DNA from: Stenotrophomonas maltophilia
Lineage (GTDB): Bacteria > Pseudomonadota > Gammaproteobacteria > Xanthomonadales > Xanthomonadaceae
Reading direction: 5' to 3'
DNA length: 64,000 nucleotides
NCBI RefSeq assembly: GCF_003205835.1
Contig: NZ_CP029773.1
Location: forward strand, 1,582,501-1,646,500
Shown one piece after another: positions 1 to 6,938 of the stretch (the stretch's first letter is position 1; each line of letters starts with the position of its first letter). The notes under the pieces were generated by a model. The model did no database searches, was not told the origin of the DNA, and saw only the letters and a program-made list of their open reading frames with translations. The translations under genes were made by a program, and so were the position numbers.

Positions 1-1
1 G

Positions 2-205
2 GCGATGGGCACCACCCCGGGCCAGTACCTGCAGGGCTGGCGGGTGGGCTTGGCGCAGCAGGCGCTGCGGCAGGGGCGCCCCTTGAAGCGGATCGCCGAC
101 GATGTCGGCTATGGCAGCGAAGCGGCGCTGTCGCGCGCGTTCAAGGCGCACACCGGGCAGTCGCCGCGGGAGTGGCGCGGACAGGCACGCGCGGGTGCGG
201 CCTGA
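2..205 (+). CDS. AraC-family transcriptional regulator, C-terminal fragment
   Basis: The first codons lie outside the window, so only about 67 C-terminal residues are seen. They match the second half of an AraC/XylS DNA-binding domain: a P-x-x-Y-L-x-x-W-R helix, then RPLKRIADDVGYGSEAALSR and the closing F-K-x-H-T-G-Q-S-P-R-E-W-R motif that ends most AraC proteins. The product is expected to be a cytoplasmic DNA-binding activator or repressor. The ligand domain is not visible, so target and signal cannot be named. The gene converges on crcB; the two stop codons are 15 bp apart and are joined by a short CCTCAG hexanucleotide repeat. Confidence 0.85.
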   Translation, partial: AMGTTPGQYLQGWRVGLAQQALRQGRPLKRIADDVGYGSEAALSRAFKAHTGQSPREWRGQARAGAA

Positions 206-228
206 GCCTCAGCCTCAGCCTCAGCCCA
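203..228. repeat. CCTCAG hexanucleotide tandem repeat
   Basis: About four copies of a CCTCAG unit fill the gap between the converging AraC-type and crcB genes. Both stop codons lie in or at the edge of the repeat. No function is apparent. Confidence 0.6.
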
Positions 229-613
229 GCACCAGCCGGGCCAGCTTCATGCCACCGAACAGACCGGCCAGGCCCAGCGCCACCGAGCCACCGGCATACA
301 GTGCCGCCAACCCATGCTGGCCACGCTGCAGCAGCAGGCCGATCTCCAGCGCGTAGGTGGAAAACGTGGTGTAGCCGCCGAGGATGCCGGTGGCCAGCAA
401 CAGGCGCAGCTGCGGCGAGGCGCCATTGCGCATGGCGAAGACCTCGACCACCACGCCCATCAGCAGCGCACCGCTGATGTTGATCAGGAAGGTCGACCAG
501 GGCCAGGGACTGCCGACCGCCACCCGCGCGCCGATCAGGTTGCAGGCGTGGCGCAGGCAGGCGCCGATGCCGCCGCCGACGAAGACCAGGAAATAGTTGT
601 TCAATGCTTGCAT
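221..613 (-). CDS. crcB: Fluoride ion channel CrcB (Fluc)
   Basis: The 130-residue product is a small four-helix membrane protein of the Fluc/CrcB family, which exports fluoride as a dual-topology dimer in the inner membrane. Family motifs are present in order: GGGIGACLRH at residues 13-22, the N-x-x-G motif around Asn45-Gly48, and GGYTTFSTY at 79-87, which holds the conserved Phe/Thr fluoride track. The length fits the family. The start at 613 is preferred over an in-frame ATG at 712 because the latter adds a non-conserved 33-residue tail that overlaps the leader RNA. A fluoride riboswitch lies about 90 bp upstream, so expression should be induced by fluoride. Confidence 0.95.
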   Translation of the reverse strand: MQALNNYFLVFVGGGIGACLRHACNLIGARVAVGSPWPWSTFLINISGALLMGVVVEVFAMRNGASPQLRLLLATGILGGYTTFSTYALEIGLLLQRGQHGLAALYAGGSVALGLAGLFGGMKLARLVLG

Positions 614-700
614 GGCGTGCCTCGAATGCGGGTTCGCAGGGTCAGTGGCGAACGCCGAGGGCAGGCACGACCTGCCGTCGACGAACACCGGGTTCGTCCT

Positions 701-755
701 GGCAGGAGCCATCAGCCTTCTCAGGCGGTTATCGGGGGAGCCCCATCCCCATCGC
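701..755 (-). promoter_or_regulatory. Fluoride riboswitch (crcB motif) upstream of crcB
   Basis: Read on the minus strand, this stretch has the conserved blocks of the crcB-motif aptamer: GGGGATGGGGCTCCCCC, then ATAACCGCC, and finally GGCTGATGGCTCCT. They lie in the right order and spacing for the two-stem pseudoknot that binds fluoride. It is in the leader of crcB, as is usual for this class. About 88 nt separate the aptamer from the start codon, which leaves room for an expression platform. No clear U-run terminator is seen there, so the mode of control is open. Confidence 0.88.
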
Positions 756-781
756 GGTCCATGCTACCAGCGGCGGTGCAT

Positions 782-1216
782 TCACGTCATCGAGGTCGTC
801 AGAACGCGAGCCACCTTGCTGCGGCTGAAGCCATCCATCAGCAGTTCGAACGCGAGCAGATCCAGCGCCGCATGGCGGCGGTGGTCGATCTCCAGCCCGT
901 TCTCGGCCACCAGATGGCTGACCAGCTCATAGGCGTCCTGCCAGACATCCAGATGGGCCTGGCTGGGGATGTAGGCATTGCCCCGTTCGCCTACGCCCAG
1001 CCCGCTCATCCCGTACAGCAGCTCGCGCGCGTCCAGCTTGGCCGCATCGGCGATGCGGAACAGCTGTTCGGCCTTCACATGGGAGGGGCTGACGTGGTCG
1101 TTCAACCAGTTGCTGATGGTTGCCGTGGTGGAGTGCGCGGCGCGGGCCAGATCGGCCGGGCGAGGGTGCCCGGCTTTCTTCATGGCGGCGGCGAGTCGTT
1201 GGCCGAGAGTATTCAT
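782..1216 (-). CDS. XRE/CI-like helix-turn-helix repressor
   Basis: The 144-residue protein has an N-terminal XRE-type helix-turn-helix at about residues 8-65 (helix ADLARAAHSTTATISNWLND, then LFRIADAAKLDARELLYG). A poorly conserved C-terminal half may serve dimerisation. It lacks the Ser/Lys peptidase of phage CI and LexA proteins, so RecA-driven self-cleavage is not expected. It is divergent from a Cro-like gene, the usual layout of a lambdoid-type switch, but no other phage genes surround it. The operator sites are not identified; the 78-bp gap between the pair is the first place to look. Confidence 0.75.
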   Translation of the reverse strand: MNTLGQRLAAAMKKAGHPRPADLARAAHSTTATISNWLNDHVSPSHVKAEQLFRIADAAKLDARELLYGMSGLGVGERGNAYIPSQAHLDVWQDAYELVSHLVAENGLEIDHRRHAALDLLAFELLMDGFSRSKVARVLTTSMT

Positions 1217-1294
1217 CTATGCAAGCCAGCTTAACGCGTGGATTGCGAAGAAGCCTTGTCGCAAGAATCAGTCTGGTTAACAGAAGGACCGACC

Positions 1295-1504
1295 GTGACC
1301 GAATTCTGGAGCAAGCGGCAGGTGCGTACCCGGCTGGGATTCCAGACCGATGCCGAACTGGCGCGCTTCTTTGGCATAAGCCGATCTGCCGTGTCGCAAT
1401 GGCCCAAGGAGTTCCCGATTCCTGCCCTGAGGCAGTACATCCTGCATCAGCGTTATCCGAACCTGTTCCCCGCGACTGAAGCGAAGGGCAGCGAATCCAT
1501 CTGA
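1295..1504 (+). CDS. Cro-like small helix-turn-helix protein
   Basis: This encodes a 69-residue protein from a GTG start with a good ribosome site (AGAAGGA) 7 bases upstream. An in-frame ATG at 1238 would extend it but lacks a site and would nearly abut the divergent repressor gene. The core GFQTDAELARFFGISRSAVSQWPKE is a Cro-type helix-turn-helix of the kind that gives only a DNA-binding domain. The divergent pairing with the CI-like gene suggests a bistable repressor switch. It could equally be a domesticated leftover of a lost prophage. Confidence 0.7.
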   Translation: MTEFWSKRQVRTRLGFQTDAELARFFGISRSAVSQWPKEFPIPALRQYILHQRYPNLFPATEAKGSESI

Positions 1505-1857
1505 ACTGCGCCGTCTTTTGTCGCATACAGCACACTTAGCACTATTTGCTAAGTACACTTAGCAAAATAGGTAGATTCGATGGATCGGGGAGATCCGATC
1601 AATCTCTTCAACCGGAAGTGGGAGCCTGGGATCCGAGGGGCATGTCGGGTTCGACCCATCCGGGACGGCCGGGGCCCCGTATGTAGTTTCGTGAACGATT
1701 AATAATTTCGATCACGAAAGTCGCTGCATGTAATTGACCTGTCGTGAAATCTATGACTAATTGGCATCAACCGGGCGTGAAGCCCGGGAGTCTTTCAGTA
1801 GCACGCAAGTGAGTCGGTAGACCGTCAACGATGCAGAACAAGTCCAACGGAGGTCGT
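1505..1857. other. Intergenic region with repeated operator-like sites
   Basis: No gene is seen in this 353-bp stretch. It holds three ACTTAGCA half-sites (1534-1541 direct, 1547-1554 inverted, 1557-1564 direct). Further on lies an interrupted palindrome, TTTCGTGA at 1687-1694 with TCACGAAA at 1712-1719. A small GC hairpin (CCGGGC/GCCCGG, about 1770-1786) follows. The sites lie between the Cro-like gene and a small unknown gene and may control the latter. Confidence 0.5.
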
Positions 1858-2094
1858 ATGGAATACGGCATGCATGGCTTGGCTGAACGGGTACGCCGCG
1901 AACTGGAAGCCAGCTATCACAAACACGGATGCGGTCCGGCGTTCTGGGATACCTACCAGCAGGTGCTGGACCGCCTGGTCCCGCAGGGGACCGAGCGTAC
2001 CGAAGTCACCAACGAAATGGCGCTGATCATCGAGCAGCTGGGCATCGTCCGACGTGCGCAGCTGGTTCCGCCGCACGCCAGCGGGCCGCGTTGA
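1858..2094 (+). CDS. Small conserved-looking hypothetical protein
   Basis: A 78-residue soluble, helical protein that I do not recognise. An upstream in-frame ATG exists at 1831, but the one at 1858 is chosen because a strong ribosome site (GGAGG) lies 5-9 bases before it. The sequence is rich in charged and aromatic residues (Tyr-His-Lys-His in the first third) and has no membrane segment or known motif. It stops 2 bp from the stop of the converging iron-sulfur protein gene. The palindromic sites upstream suggest that it is regulated. Function unknown. Confidence 0.55.
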   Translation: MEYGMHGLAERVRRELEASYHKHGCGPAFWDTYQQVLDRLVPQGTERTEVTNEMALIIEQLGIVRRAQLVPPHASGPR

Positions 2095-2095
2095 T

Positions 2096-3145
2096 TCAGA
2101 GCAGGCGCCAGGCGCCGCAGGCAAGCAGCGCCAGCAACATCGACAGCAGGGCCAGGGTTCGCGGTCGCCACCAGCGCCGCGCTTGTCCGGCCATCGCCTG
2201 CGGACTGCAGTAGCGCACCAGCCCCGGACCGAAACCGGCCCGGTGCTGTTGCCCTGCGCAGGCTTCCAGGCAGGCGCCGCAGGCCAGGCAATCGGCCTGC
2301 GGCCCCTGGCGGATGTCCAGTTGCATCGGACAGGCGCTGACACAGGCGGCGCAGTCCGTGCAGTCACCGAGACGATCGGCACTGAAGGTCGGCATCGGTC
2401 CGGCCAGCAGCGGATGCGCGGCGCGGAACACGTAATCCTGCGCGGTGGTCGGGTCGAGCAGGCCACGCCCCCGTCCCAGCACGCCGCCGAGGCCGGAGGG
2501 ACGCGGCCCTCGCGGCTCGCCGCGGCGAGCGTCGTACAGCATGCGTGGCGTATGCGGATCGGTCAGCAGCGGCTGCATGCGTGCGAACGGGCACAACGAA
2601 CGGCAGACCTGTTCGCGCAGGAAACCGGCATTGCCCCAGGTGGCGGCCGCATAGAACAGCACCCAGAAGGTTTCCCAGCCACTCCAGCCAGCCCGCGGCG
2701 CAGCGGCCACCAGTTCGGCGATCGGGCTGAACAGACCGACGAAGGTGACGCCGGTCCACAGTGACAACAGTCCCCAGGCCAGCTGCGTCGCCAGGCGCGC
2801 CAGCGAGGCGGGAAGCAGGCGGGACACGGCGCGGGCGATCCCGTCGAAGGCGCGGCGCCACAGGGTCTGCGGGCAGGCATGGCCGCACCAGACGCGCCCG
2901 GCAAGATGGGTGAGCAGCGCAAAGCCCACCGCAAGCACCGCCAGCAGTCCGATCAGCACACCGACGTCGCCGGGCCACAGGGTCCAGCCGAACAGGTCGA
3001 AGCGCCGGGCATTGATGTCCAGCAGCAACGCCTGGCGTCCGTCCCAGCGCAGCCACGGCAGCGCGTAGAACAGGGCCAGCAAGGCGGCATTCAGCGCCCC
3101 GCGCCAGCGCCAGGGGCGTGGTGGGGTTGTGCAGGGTGTGCTCAT
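2096..3145 (-). CDS. CcoG/FixG-like 4Fe-4S membrane protein, short form
   Basis: The 349-residue protein resembles CcoG (RdxA/FixG), a membrane ferredoxin that delivers copper for cbb3 cytochrome oxidase assembly. Visible in order: membrane helices near 17-32 and 60-80, CGHAC at 87-91, helices near 120-140 and 157-172, CRSLC at 181-185, then a bacterial ferredoxin pair (C262-x2-C265-x2-C268-x3-C272 and C286-x2-C289-x2-C292-x3-C296) and a final helix at 331-347. Full CcoG has about 470-490 residues and a C-terminal periplasmic Ig-like FixG domain, which is absent here. It overlaps the 95-residue upstream gene by ATGA, so the two are probably coupled. An FNR-type site lies between this unit and the divergent globin gene. 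Confidence 0.75.
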   Translation of the reverse strand: MSTPCTTPPRPWRWRGALNAALLALFYALPWLRWDGRQALLLDINARRFDLFGWTLWPGDVGVLIGLLAVLAVGFALLTHLAGRVWCGHACPQTLWRRAFDGIARAVSRLLPASLARLATQLAWGLLSLWTGVTFVGLFSPIAELVAAAPRAGWSGWETFWVLFYAAATWGNAGFLREQVCRSLCPFARMQPLLTDPHTPRMLYDARRGEPRGPRPSGLGGVLGRGRGLLDPTTAQDYVFRAAHPLLAGPMPTFSADRLGDCTDCAACVSACPMQLDIRQGPQADCLACGACLEACAGQQHRAGFGPGLVRYCSPQAMAGQARRWWRPRTLALLSMLLALLACGAWRLL

Positions 3146-3429
3146 CCCAGCGGCAGCTCGTCGTCGTCGTCGCTCGGCATCGGTCGTTGCAGGTACCAGG
3201 TGACCGCGCTGGACAGCGCCGTCACCGTCCAGAACATGAAGAAGCCTGCGGTATAGCCCAGCTCGCGGCTGATGGCCGTGCCCGGGAAGCTGATCGCCTG
3301 AAGGCGCAACGGGTCGACGAAGGCGAAGAACACCACGCTGGCCACGCCGGCGGCGATGAAGCTGGGCCAGAGGATGGCGCCCCAATGCTGGATCAGCCGC
3401 TGGCGGCGACTGGGGGAGGGTCTGTTCAT
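3142..3429 (-). CDS. Two-helix membrane protein coupled to the CcoG-like gene
   Basis: This 95-residue protein has two likely membrane helices (about 17-38 and 57-80) with a short loop between them and an acidic C-terminus (DDDDE). Its stop overlaps the start of the CcoG-like gene as ATGA, a sign of translational coupling. The start at 3429 is used because the longer open frame upstream runs into the regulatory region and encodes no conserved sequence. I do not recognise a family; the position suggests an accessory subunit of the same membrane redox unit. Confidence 0.6.
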   Translation of the reverse strand: MNRPSPSRRQRLIQHWGAILWPSFIAAGVASVVFFAFVDPLRLQAISFPGTAISRELGYTAGFFMFWTVTALSSAVTWYLQRPMPSDDDDELPLG

Positions 3430-3543
3430 GCTGTCCCGGATCGAAAAGTGGGCGGCGCGTATACTCCGCCAAGGCTGGCGCAGCTTCCGCAGGGCATGCT
3501 TCCTGCAAGCGTGCCAGCCTAGGTGCAGCGGACTGCGCCGACA

Positions 3544-3557
3544 TTGATCTGGATCAA
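3544..3557. promoter_or_regulatory. FNR-type site (TTGAT-CTGG-ATCAA)
   Basis: A perfect FNR/ANR/DNR palindrome, TTGAT-N4-ATCAA, lies between the divergent CcoG-like unit and the globin gene. Its centre is at 3550.5, 58.5 bp before the globin ATG and about 121 bp from the leftward start. If the activator binds at the usual -41.5, globin transcription would start near 3592. Confidence 0.75.
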
Positions 3558-3608
3558 CGGCGGTGCCGCCTGCGTGCTGCACACTGCCGGCACGCTTTGG
3601 GTACCCTG

Positions 3609-4049
3609 ATGAACGCAACACCGCCGCCTGTTCTTCCCGTTGCCTCGCCCGAGTTGTGCACCGAGCAGGAAGTGACCCGCCTGGTCCACGACTTCTATGC
3701 GCGCGTGCGCGAGGAAGAGCGGCTGGGGCCGGTGTTCGAGGCGCACGTGCATGACTGGCCGGAACACCTGGCACAGCTGGTCGACTTCTGGTCGGCGATG
3801 CTGCGCGGTACCCGCCGCTTCAAGGGTTCGCCAATGTCCAAGCACATGGCGATCGAGCTGGACAAGGACCTGTTCGACCGCTGGCTGGTGCTGTTCCGGA
3901 TCACCACCGCCGAATGCAGCAACCCGCCGATGCAGGAACTGGCCAACGATGTGGCCGCGCGCATCGGTGACACCTTCTGGAAGCGCTATCAGATGCTGCG
4001 CTGGCCACAGGTCGGCCTGCCGGTGCTGGGCATCCCTGCCAAGGATTGA
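3609..4049 (+). CDS. Group III truncated hemoglobin
   Basis: The 146-residue protein has the 2-on-2 globin pattern: FYARV near residues 29-33 (B helix), LGPVF, a Trp at 61 and GSPMSKHMAIELD, where His79 is the likely proximal haem ligand, followed by FDRWL. These fit the group III truncated globins such as Campylobacter Ctb. Such cytoplasmic proteins are linked to oxygen handling or nitrosative stress under low oxygen; the exact role here is inference. An FNR site upstream and hemN downstream support an oxygen-limited regulon. The stop codon lies within a second FNR-like site. Confidence 0.85.
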   Translation: MNATPPPVLPVASPELCTEQEVTRLVHDFYARVREEERLGPVFEAHVHDWPEHLAQLVDFWSAMLRGTRRFKGSPMSKHMAIELDKDLFDRWLVLFRITTAECSNPPMQELANDVAARIGDTFWKRYQMLRWPQVGLPVLGIPAKD

Positions 4050-4059
4050 TCTGGGTCAA
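4046..4059 (+). promoter_or_regulatory. FNR-type site (TTGAT-CTGG-GTCAA) before hemN
   Basis: One mismatch from TTGAT-N4-ATCAA. It overlaps the globin stop codon and its centre lies 41.5 bp upstream of the hemN ATG. At a class II activator position the transcript would begin at or very near that ATG, which would agree with the lack of a clear ribosome site there. Confidence 0.6.
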
Positions 4060-4093
4060 GGCGGCGCAGGCTGTCCGGCGCGATGCTGGCGGC

Positions 4094-5503
4094 ATGGACA
4101 CGTTCTCTCCCGCCGCTGGCGGCCTGGCCTGGACCTTCGACCCCGACCTGCTGCGCCGGCACGACCGGCCGGGCCCTCGTTACACCTCGTATCCGACCGC
4201 GCCGCATTTCCATGATGGTTTCGACGCGCCGGCGCTGCGCCAGGCGATCGCCGACAGCAACCAGCTGGCGCGTGCGCTGTCGCTGTACGTGCACGTGCCG
4301 TTCTGTTCCAGTCCCTGCTTCTACTGTGGCTGCAACCGGGTGATCAGCCGCGATCGCGGCCGCGGCCACAGCTACGTCGCGCGGGTGCTGGCCGAGGCTG
4401 ATCTGCTGGCACCGCAGTTCGAGGACGGCCGCGAGGTCATCCAGCTGCATCTGGGCGGCGGCACGCCGAACTTCCTTGATGCCGAGGCGATGACCACGCT
4501 GGTGGAGGGGCTGCGCCGGCGCTTCGATTTCAGCGATTCGGCGCAGCGCGATTTCTCGATCGAGCTCGATCCGCGCTTCATCGATACCCGCGACGTCGCC
4601 ATGCTGGCGCGGCTGGGCTTCAACCGGGCCAGCCTGGGCGTGCAGGATTTCGATCCGCAGGTGCAGGAATCGATCAACCGCGTGCAGGGCGTGCAACAGA
4701 CGCTGGACATCCTGCGCGCTTGCCGCGACAGCGGCATGCGATCGGTCAATGTCGACCTGATCTATGGGTTGCCGGGGCAGAGCCTGGAAGGCTTCGGTCG
4801 CACCCTCGAGCTGGTGCTCGCGCTGCGCCCGGACCGCCTGGCGGTCTATGGCTACGCGCACCTGCCGCATCTGTTCCGCGCACAGAAGCAGATCGACGAA
4901 CGCCGCTTGCCGTCGCCGGAGGATAAGCTGGCGTTGCTGGGCCTGGCGGTGGAGAAGCTCTCCGCGGCGGGCTACCAGTACATCGGCATGGATCACTTTG
5001 CGTTGCCGGAAGAGGATCTGTCGCGAGCGCAGCGTGCCGGCCAGTTGCATCGCAACTTCATGGGCTACACCACCCACGCCGATACCGATCTGCTCGGCCT
5101 GGGCGTGAGTGCGATCAGCCACATCGGTGCCACCTACAGCCAGAATCCGCGCGATCTGCCGTCGTGGGAGGACGCGGTGGACCAGGGCCAGCTGCCGGTG
5201 TGGCGTGGGGTGGCGCTGAGCGCCGACGACCAGTTGCGTGCGGAACTGATCCAGCAGCTGATGTGCCAGGGCGAGGTGGATGGCACTGCGCTGGGCCAGC
5301 GTCATGGCGTCGATTTCGAGCAGTACTTCGCCGAAGACCTGCGTTCGGTTCAGCGGCTGCAGGAAGATGGCCTGGCCGAATACCGCGACGGTGTAGTGCG
5401 TGCCAGCGAGCCGGGGCGGCCGCTGCTGCGGTTGCTGGCGATGTGCTTCGATCCGTACCTGCGTGCGGCGCATGAGCAGCCGCGCTATTCGCGTGCGATC
5501 TGA
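4094..5503 (+). CDS. hemN: Oxygen-independent coproporphyrinogen III dehydrogenase
   Basis: The 469-residue radical SAM enzyme converts coproporphyrinogen III to protoporphyrinogen IX in haem synthesis without oxygen. It has RPGPRYTSYPTAPHF near 25-39, the cluster motif C71-x3-C75-x2-C78-G-C80 as in E. coli HemN, the HLGGGTPNF glycine motif and a HemN C-terminal domain with MGYTTHADTDLLGLG. A longer frame opens at 4046, but the ATG at 4094 gives the family N-terminus (DPDLLRRHDRPGPRY). No good ribosome site is seen. The upstream FNR-like site fits induction under oxygen limitation, together with the globin before it. Confidence 0.95.
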   Translation: MDTFSPAAGGLAWTFDPDLLRRHDRPGPRYTSYPTAPHFHDGFDAPALRQAIADSNQLARALSLYVHVPFCSSPCFYCGCNRVISRDRGRGHSYVARVLAEADLLAPQFEDGREVIQLHLGGGTPNFLDAEAMTTLVEGLRRRFDFSDSAQRDFSIELDPRFIDTRDVAMLARLGFNRASLGVQDFDPQVQESINRVQGVQQTLDILRACRDSGMRSVNVDLIYGLPGQSLEGFGRTLELVLALRPDRLAVYGYAHLPHLFRAQKQIDERRLPSPEDKLALLGLAVEKLSAAGYQYIGMDHFALPEEDLSRAQRAGQLHRNFMGYTTHADTDLLGLGVSAISHIGATYSQNPRDLPSWEDAVDQGQLPVWRGVALSADDQLRAELIQQLMCQGEVDGTALGQRHGVDFEQYFAEDLRSVQRLQEDGLAEYRDGVVRASEPGRPLLRLLAMCFDPYLRAAHEQPRYSRAI

Positions 5504-5520
5504 GGTTCCGTCGCGCAGTG

Positions 5521-5774
5521 TGACCCACCCCCAAAAAACCGGGCCAGCGTAAAGCAGAGACTTCTCTCCGCATTGACCCCCGTGGATCACGAGGAATCAG
5601 GCGATGAAGAAGTCCCGTTTTACCGAGGAGCAGATTGCCTACGCGCTCAAGCAGGTCGAGCTGGGGATGTCTGCCGGGACGCCGCTGCTGTCGCGGGTAA
5701 TGACGGTGAAGGTGCCCAGGTTGACGAAGCTTGTGCAAGCGCCGCGCCGAGGCGTCGCTTGGTCAGCCCGGTAG
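5521..5774 (+). pseudogene. IS3-family insertion sequence remnant (left end and start of orfA)
   Basis: Shortly after hemN a left-end-like sequence begins (TGACCCACCCCCAAAAAA), followed by a ribosome site and an ATG at 5604. The first 22 or so codons read MKKSRFTEEQIAYALKQVEL, the classic start of IS3-family transposase OrfA. Similarity then ends, and the frame runs on to an unrelated stop at 5774. The rest of OrfA, all of OrfB and the right end are missing. The junction runs into the 3' end of the convergent ankyrin-SUFU gene, so a deletion or rearrangement likely occurred here. Confidence 0.7.
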
Positions 5775-6938
5775 GACTGCCACGCCGTCAGGTGGATCCT
5801 CACGACGCAACGACAGCACGCGCCAGCTGGCCATGCGCTTACGTTCTAGCAGGTTCGCCAGGGCGCTGGCATCGGGCCTGCCTTTGCGGGTGTACTTGAC
5901 CGGGGCCAGCACCAGCAGGTTGACGCGCTCGTCCGGCGGGATCGAATCGCGCTCGTCCTCCGGGTTCCAGGGCCTATCCACGGCCAGCAGTGCATCGACC
6001 CCCTCCGGCCACGGCAGGTCAGTGAACTCGGGATCGCTGCGTTCAATCAGGTGCCCCTCGCTGATCGGCCCGTGTGCGAACACTTGTGCCACCATGCGCG
6101 ACATCAGCAGTTGCGGGAAACGCCACACGCTATCGTCGCCCAGCCCTGTGCGTGGCAGTGGCCAGTTGCGCTGCAGAGGGAGGAAGAGCTCGATCATCGG
6201 TGTACCGGCTTCATGTAGTCCGGTGCTGAACAGCAGCTTGAAGTCGGATCCGCCGTCAATCAGGCCCAGGTGCAGTGATGCCCTCGGGTCACGCGACGCC
6301 GGCGAGAATTCTGGTCGGAGCACCGGCCCGATCGTGTTGTGCACGAAGACGATGATCGATTCACCGGCTCCCTGCACGTAGGGACCCTGGTAGTCGCGCA
6401 CGCTTCTGCCCCCGTGTCGCTCCAACGTCGCAGCGACCTCGGGATGGCCCCAGATGCGCGCAGCATCCAACGCCGACTGATTCAACTGCCGGTGCAGGCG
6501 GTTGACGTCGGCACCGGCCTGCAGCAGCAGCTCTACGATATCCCCATGCCCTTCGAGGGCAGCGGCGTACAGCGGGTGACAGCGCATCAGCGCGGTGCCA
6601 TCCGGATCGGCACCCGCCTGCAGCAGCAGCTTGCACACAGCGGCGTGACCGCCAGACACCGCTTCCATCAACGGCGTCCGGTGATCATCTCCGCCGAAGT
6701 TCATGTCCGCCGGAAGCCCCCAGGCCAGCAGCCATTGGCACACCGCCTCCTGGCCGCTTGCCGCCGCCAGGTGCAACACGCTGTCGTCCCCTGCATAGCC
6801 AAAGTGGGCCAGCCACAGTAAAGCTGGCTGCGCGTCCGCGATGGAGCGCACCACGTCCAGTTCACCCGCCTCTATGGCGTCGTACAGGCGATCCAGTTCA
6901 CTCTCGTGCTCGATACCCAATGGGTGTTGATCAATCAT
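5763..6938 (-). CDS. Ankyrin-repeat protein with SUFU-like domain
   Basis: The 391-residue soluble protein has about four ankyrin repeats in residues 15-172 (VLHLAAASGQEAVCQWLL, TPLMEAVSGGHAAVCKLLLQAGAD, PLYAAALEGHGDIVELLLQAGAD) followed by a suppressor-of-fused-like domain from about 178 (ESIIVFVHNTIGPVL, then FLPLQRNWPLP and a C-terminal PVKYTRKGRPDASALANLLER). Bacterial SUFU-like proteins are known mainly as immunity proteins of polymorphic toxin systems. No toxin gene is next to it, so it may be an orphan immunity gene; this is inference. The 3' end overlaps the reading frame of an IS3 remnant on the other strand, so the last few residues could be changed. Confidence 0.75.
   Translation of the reverse strand: MIDQHPLGIEHESELDRLYDAIEAGELDVVRSIADAQPALLWLAHFGYAGDDSVLHLAAASGQEAVCQWLLAWGLPADMNFGGDDHRTPLMEAVSGGHAAVCKLLLQAGADPDGTALMRCHPLYAAALEGHGDIVELLLQAGADVNRLHRQLNQSALDAARIWGHPEVAATLERHGGRSVRDYQGPYVQGAGESIIVFVHNTIGPVLRPEFSPASRDPRASLHLGLIDGGSDFKLLFSTGLHEAGTPMIELFLPLQRNWPLPRTGLGDDSVWRFPQLLMSRMVAQVFAHGPISEGHLIERSDPEFTDLPWPEGVDALLAVDRPWNPEDERDSIPPDERVNLLVLAPVKYTRKGRPDASALANLLERKRMASWRVLSLRREDPPDGVAVLPG

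Noticed and set aside
782-2094. Prophage
   Set aside because: Only the repressor pair is present. No integrase, replication, structural or lysis genes are near it.
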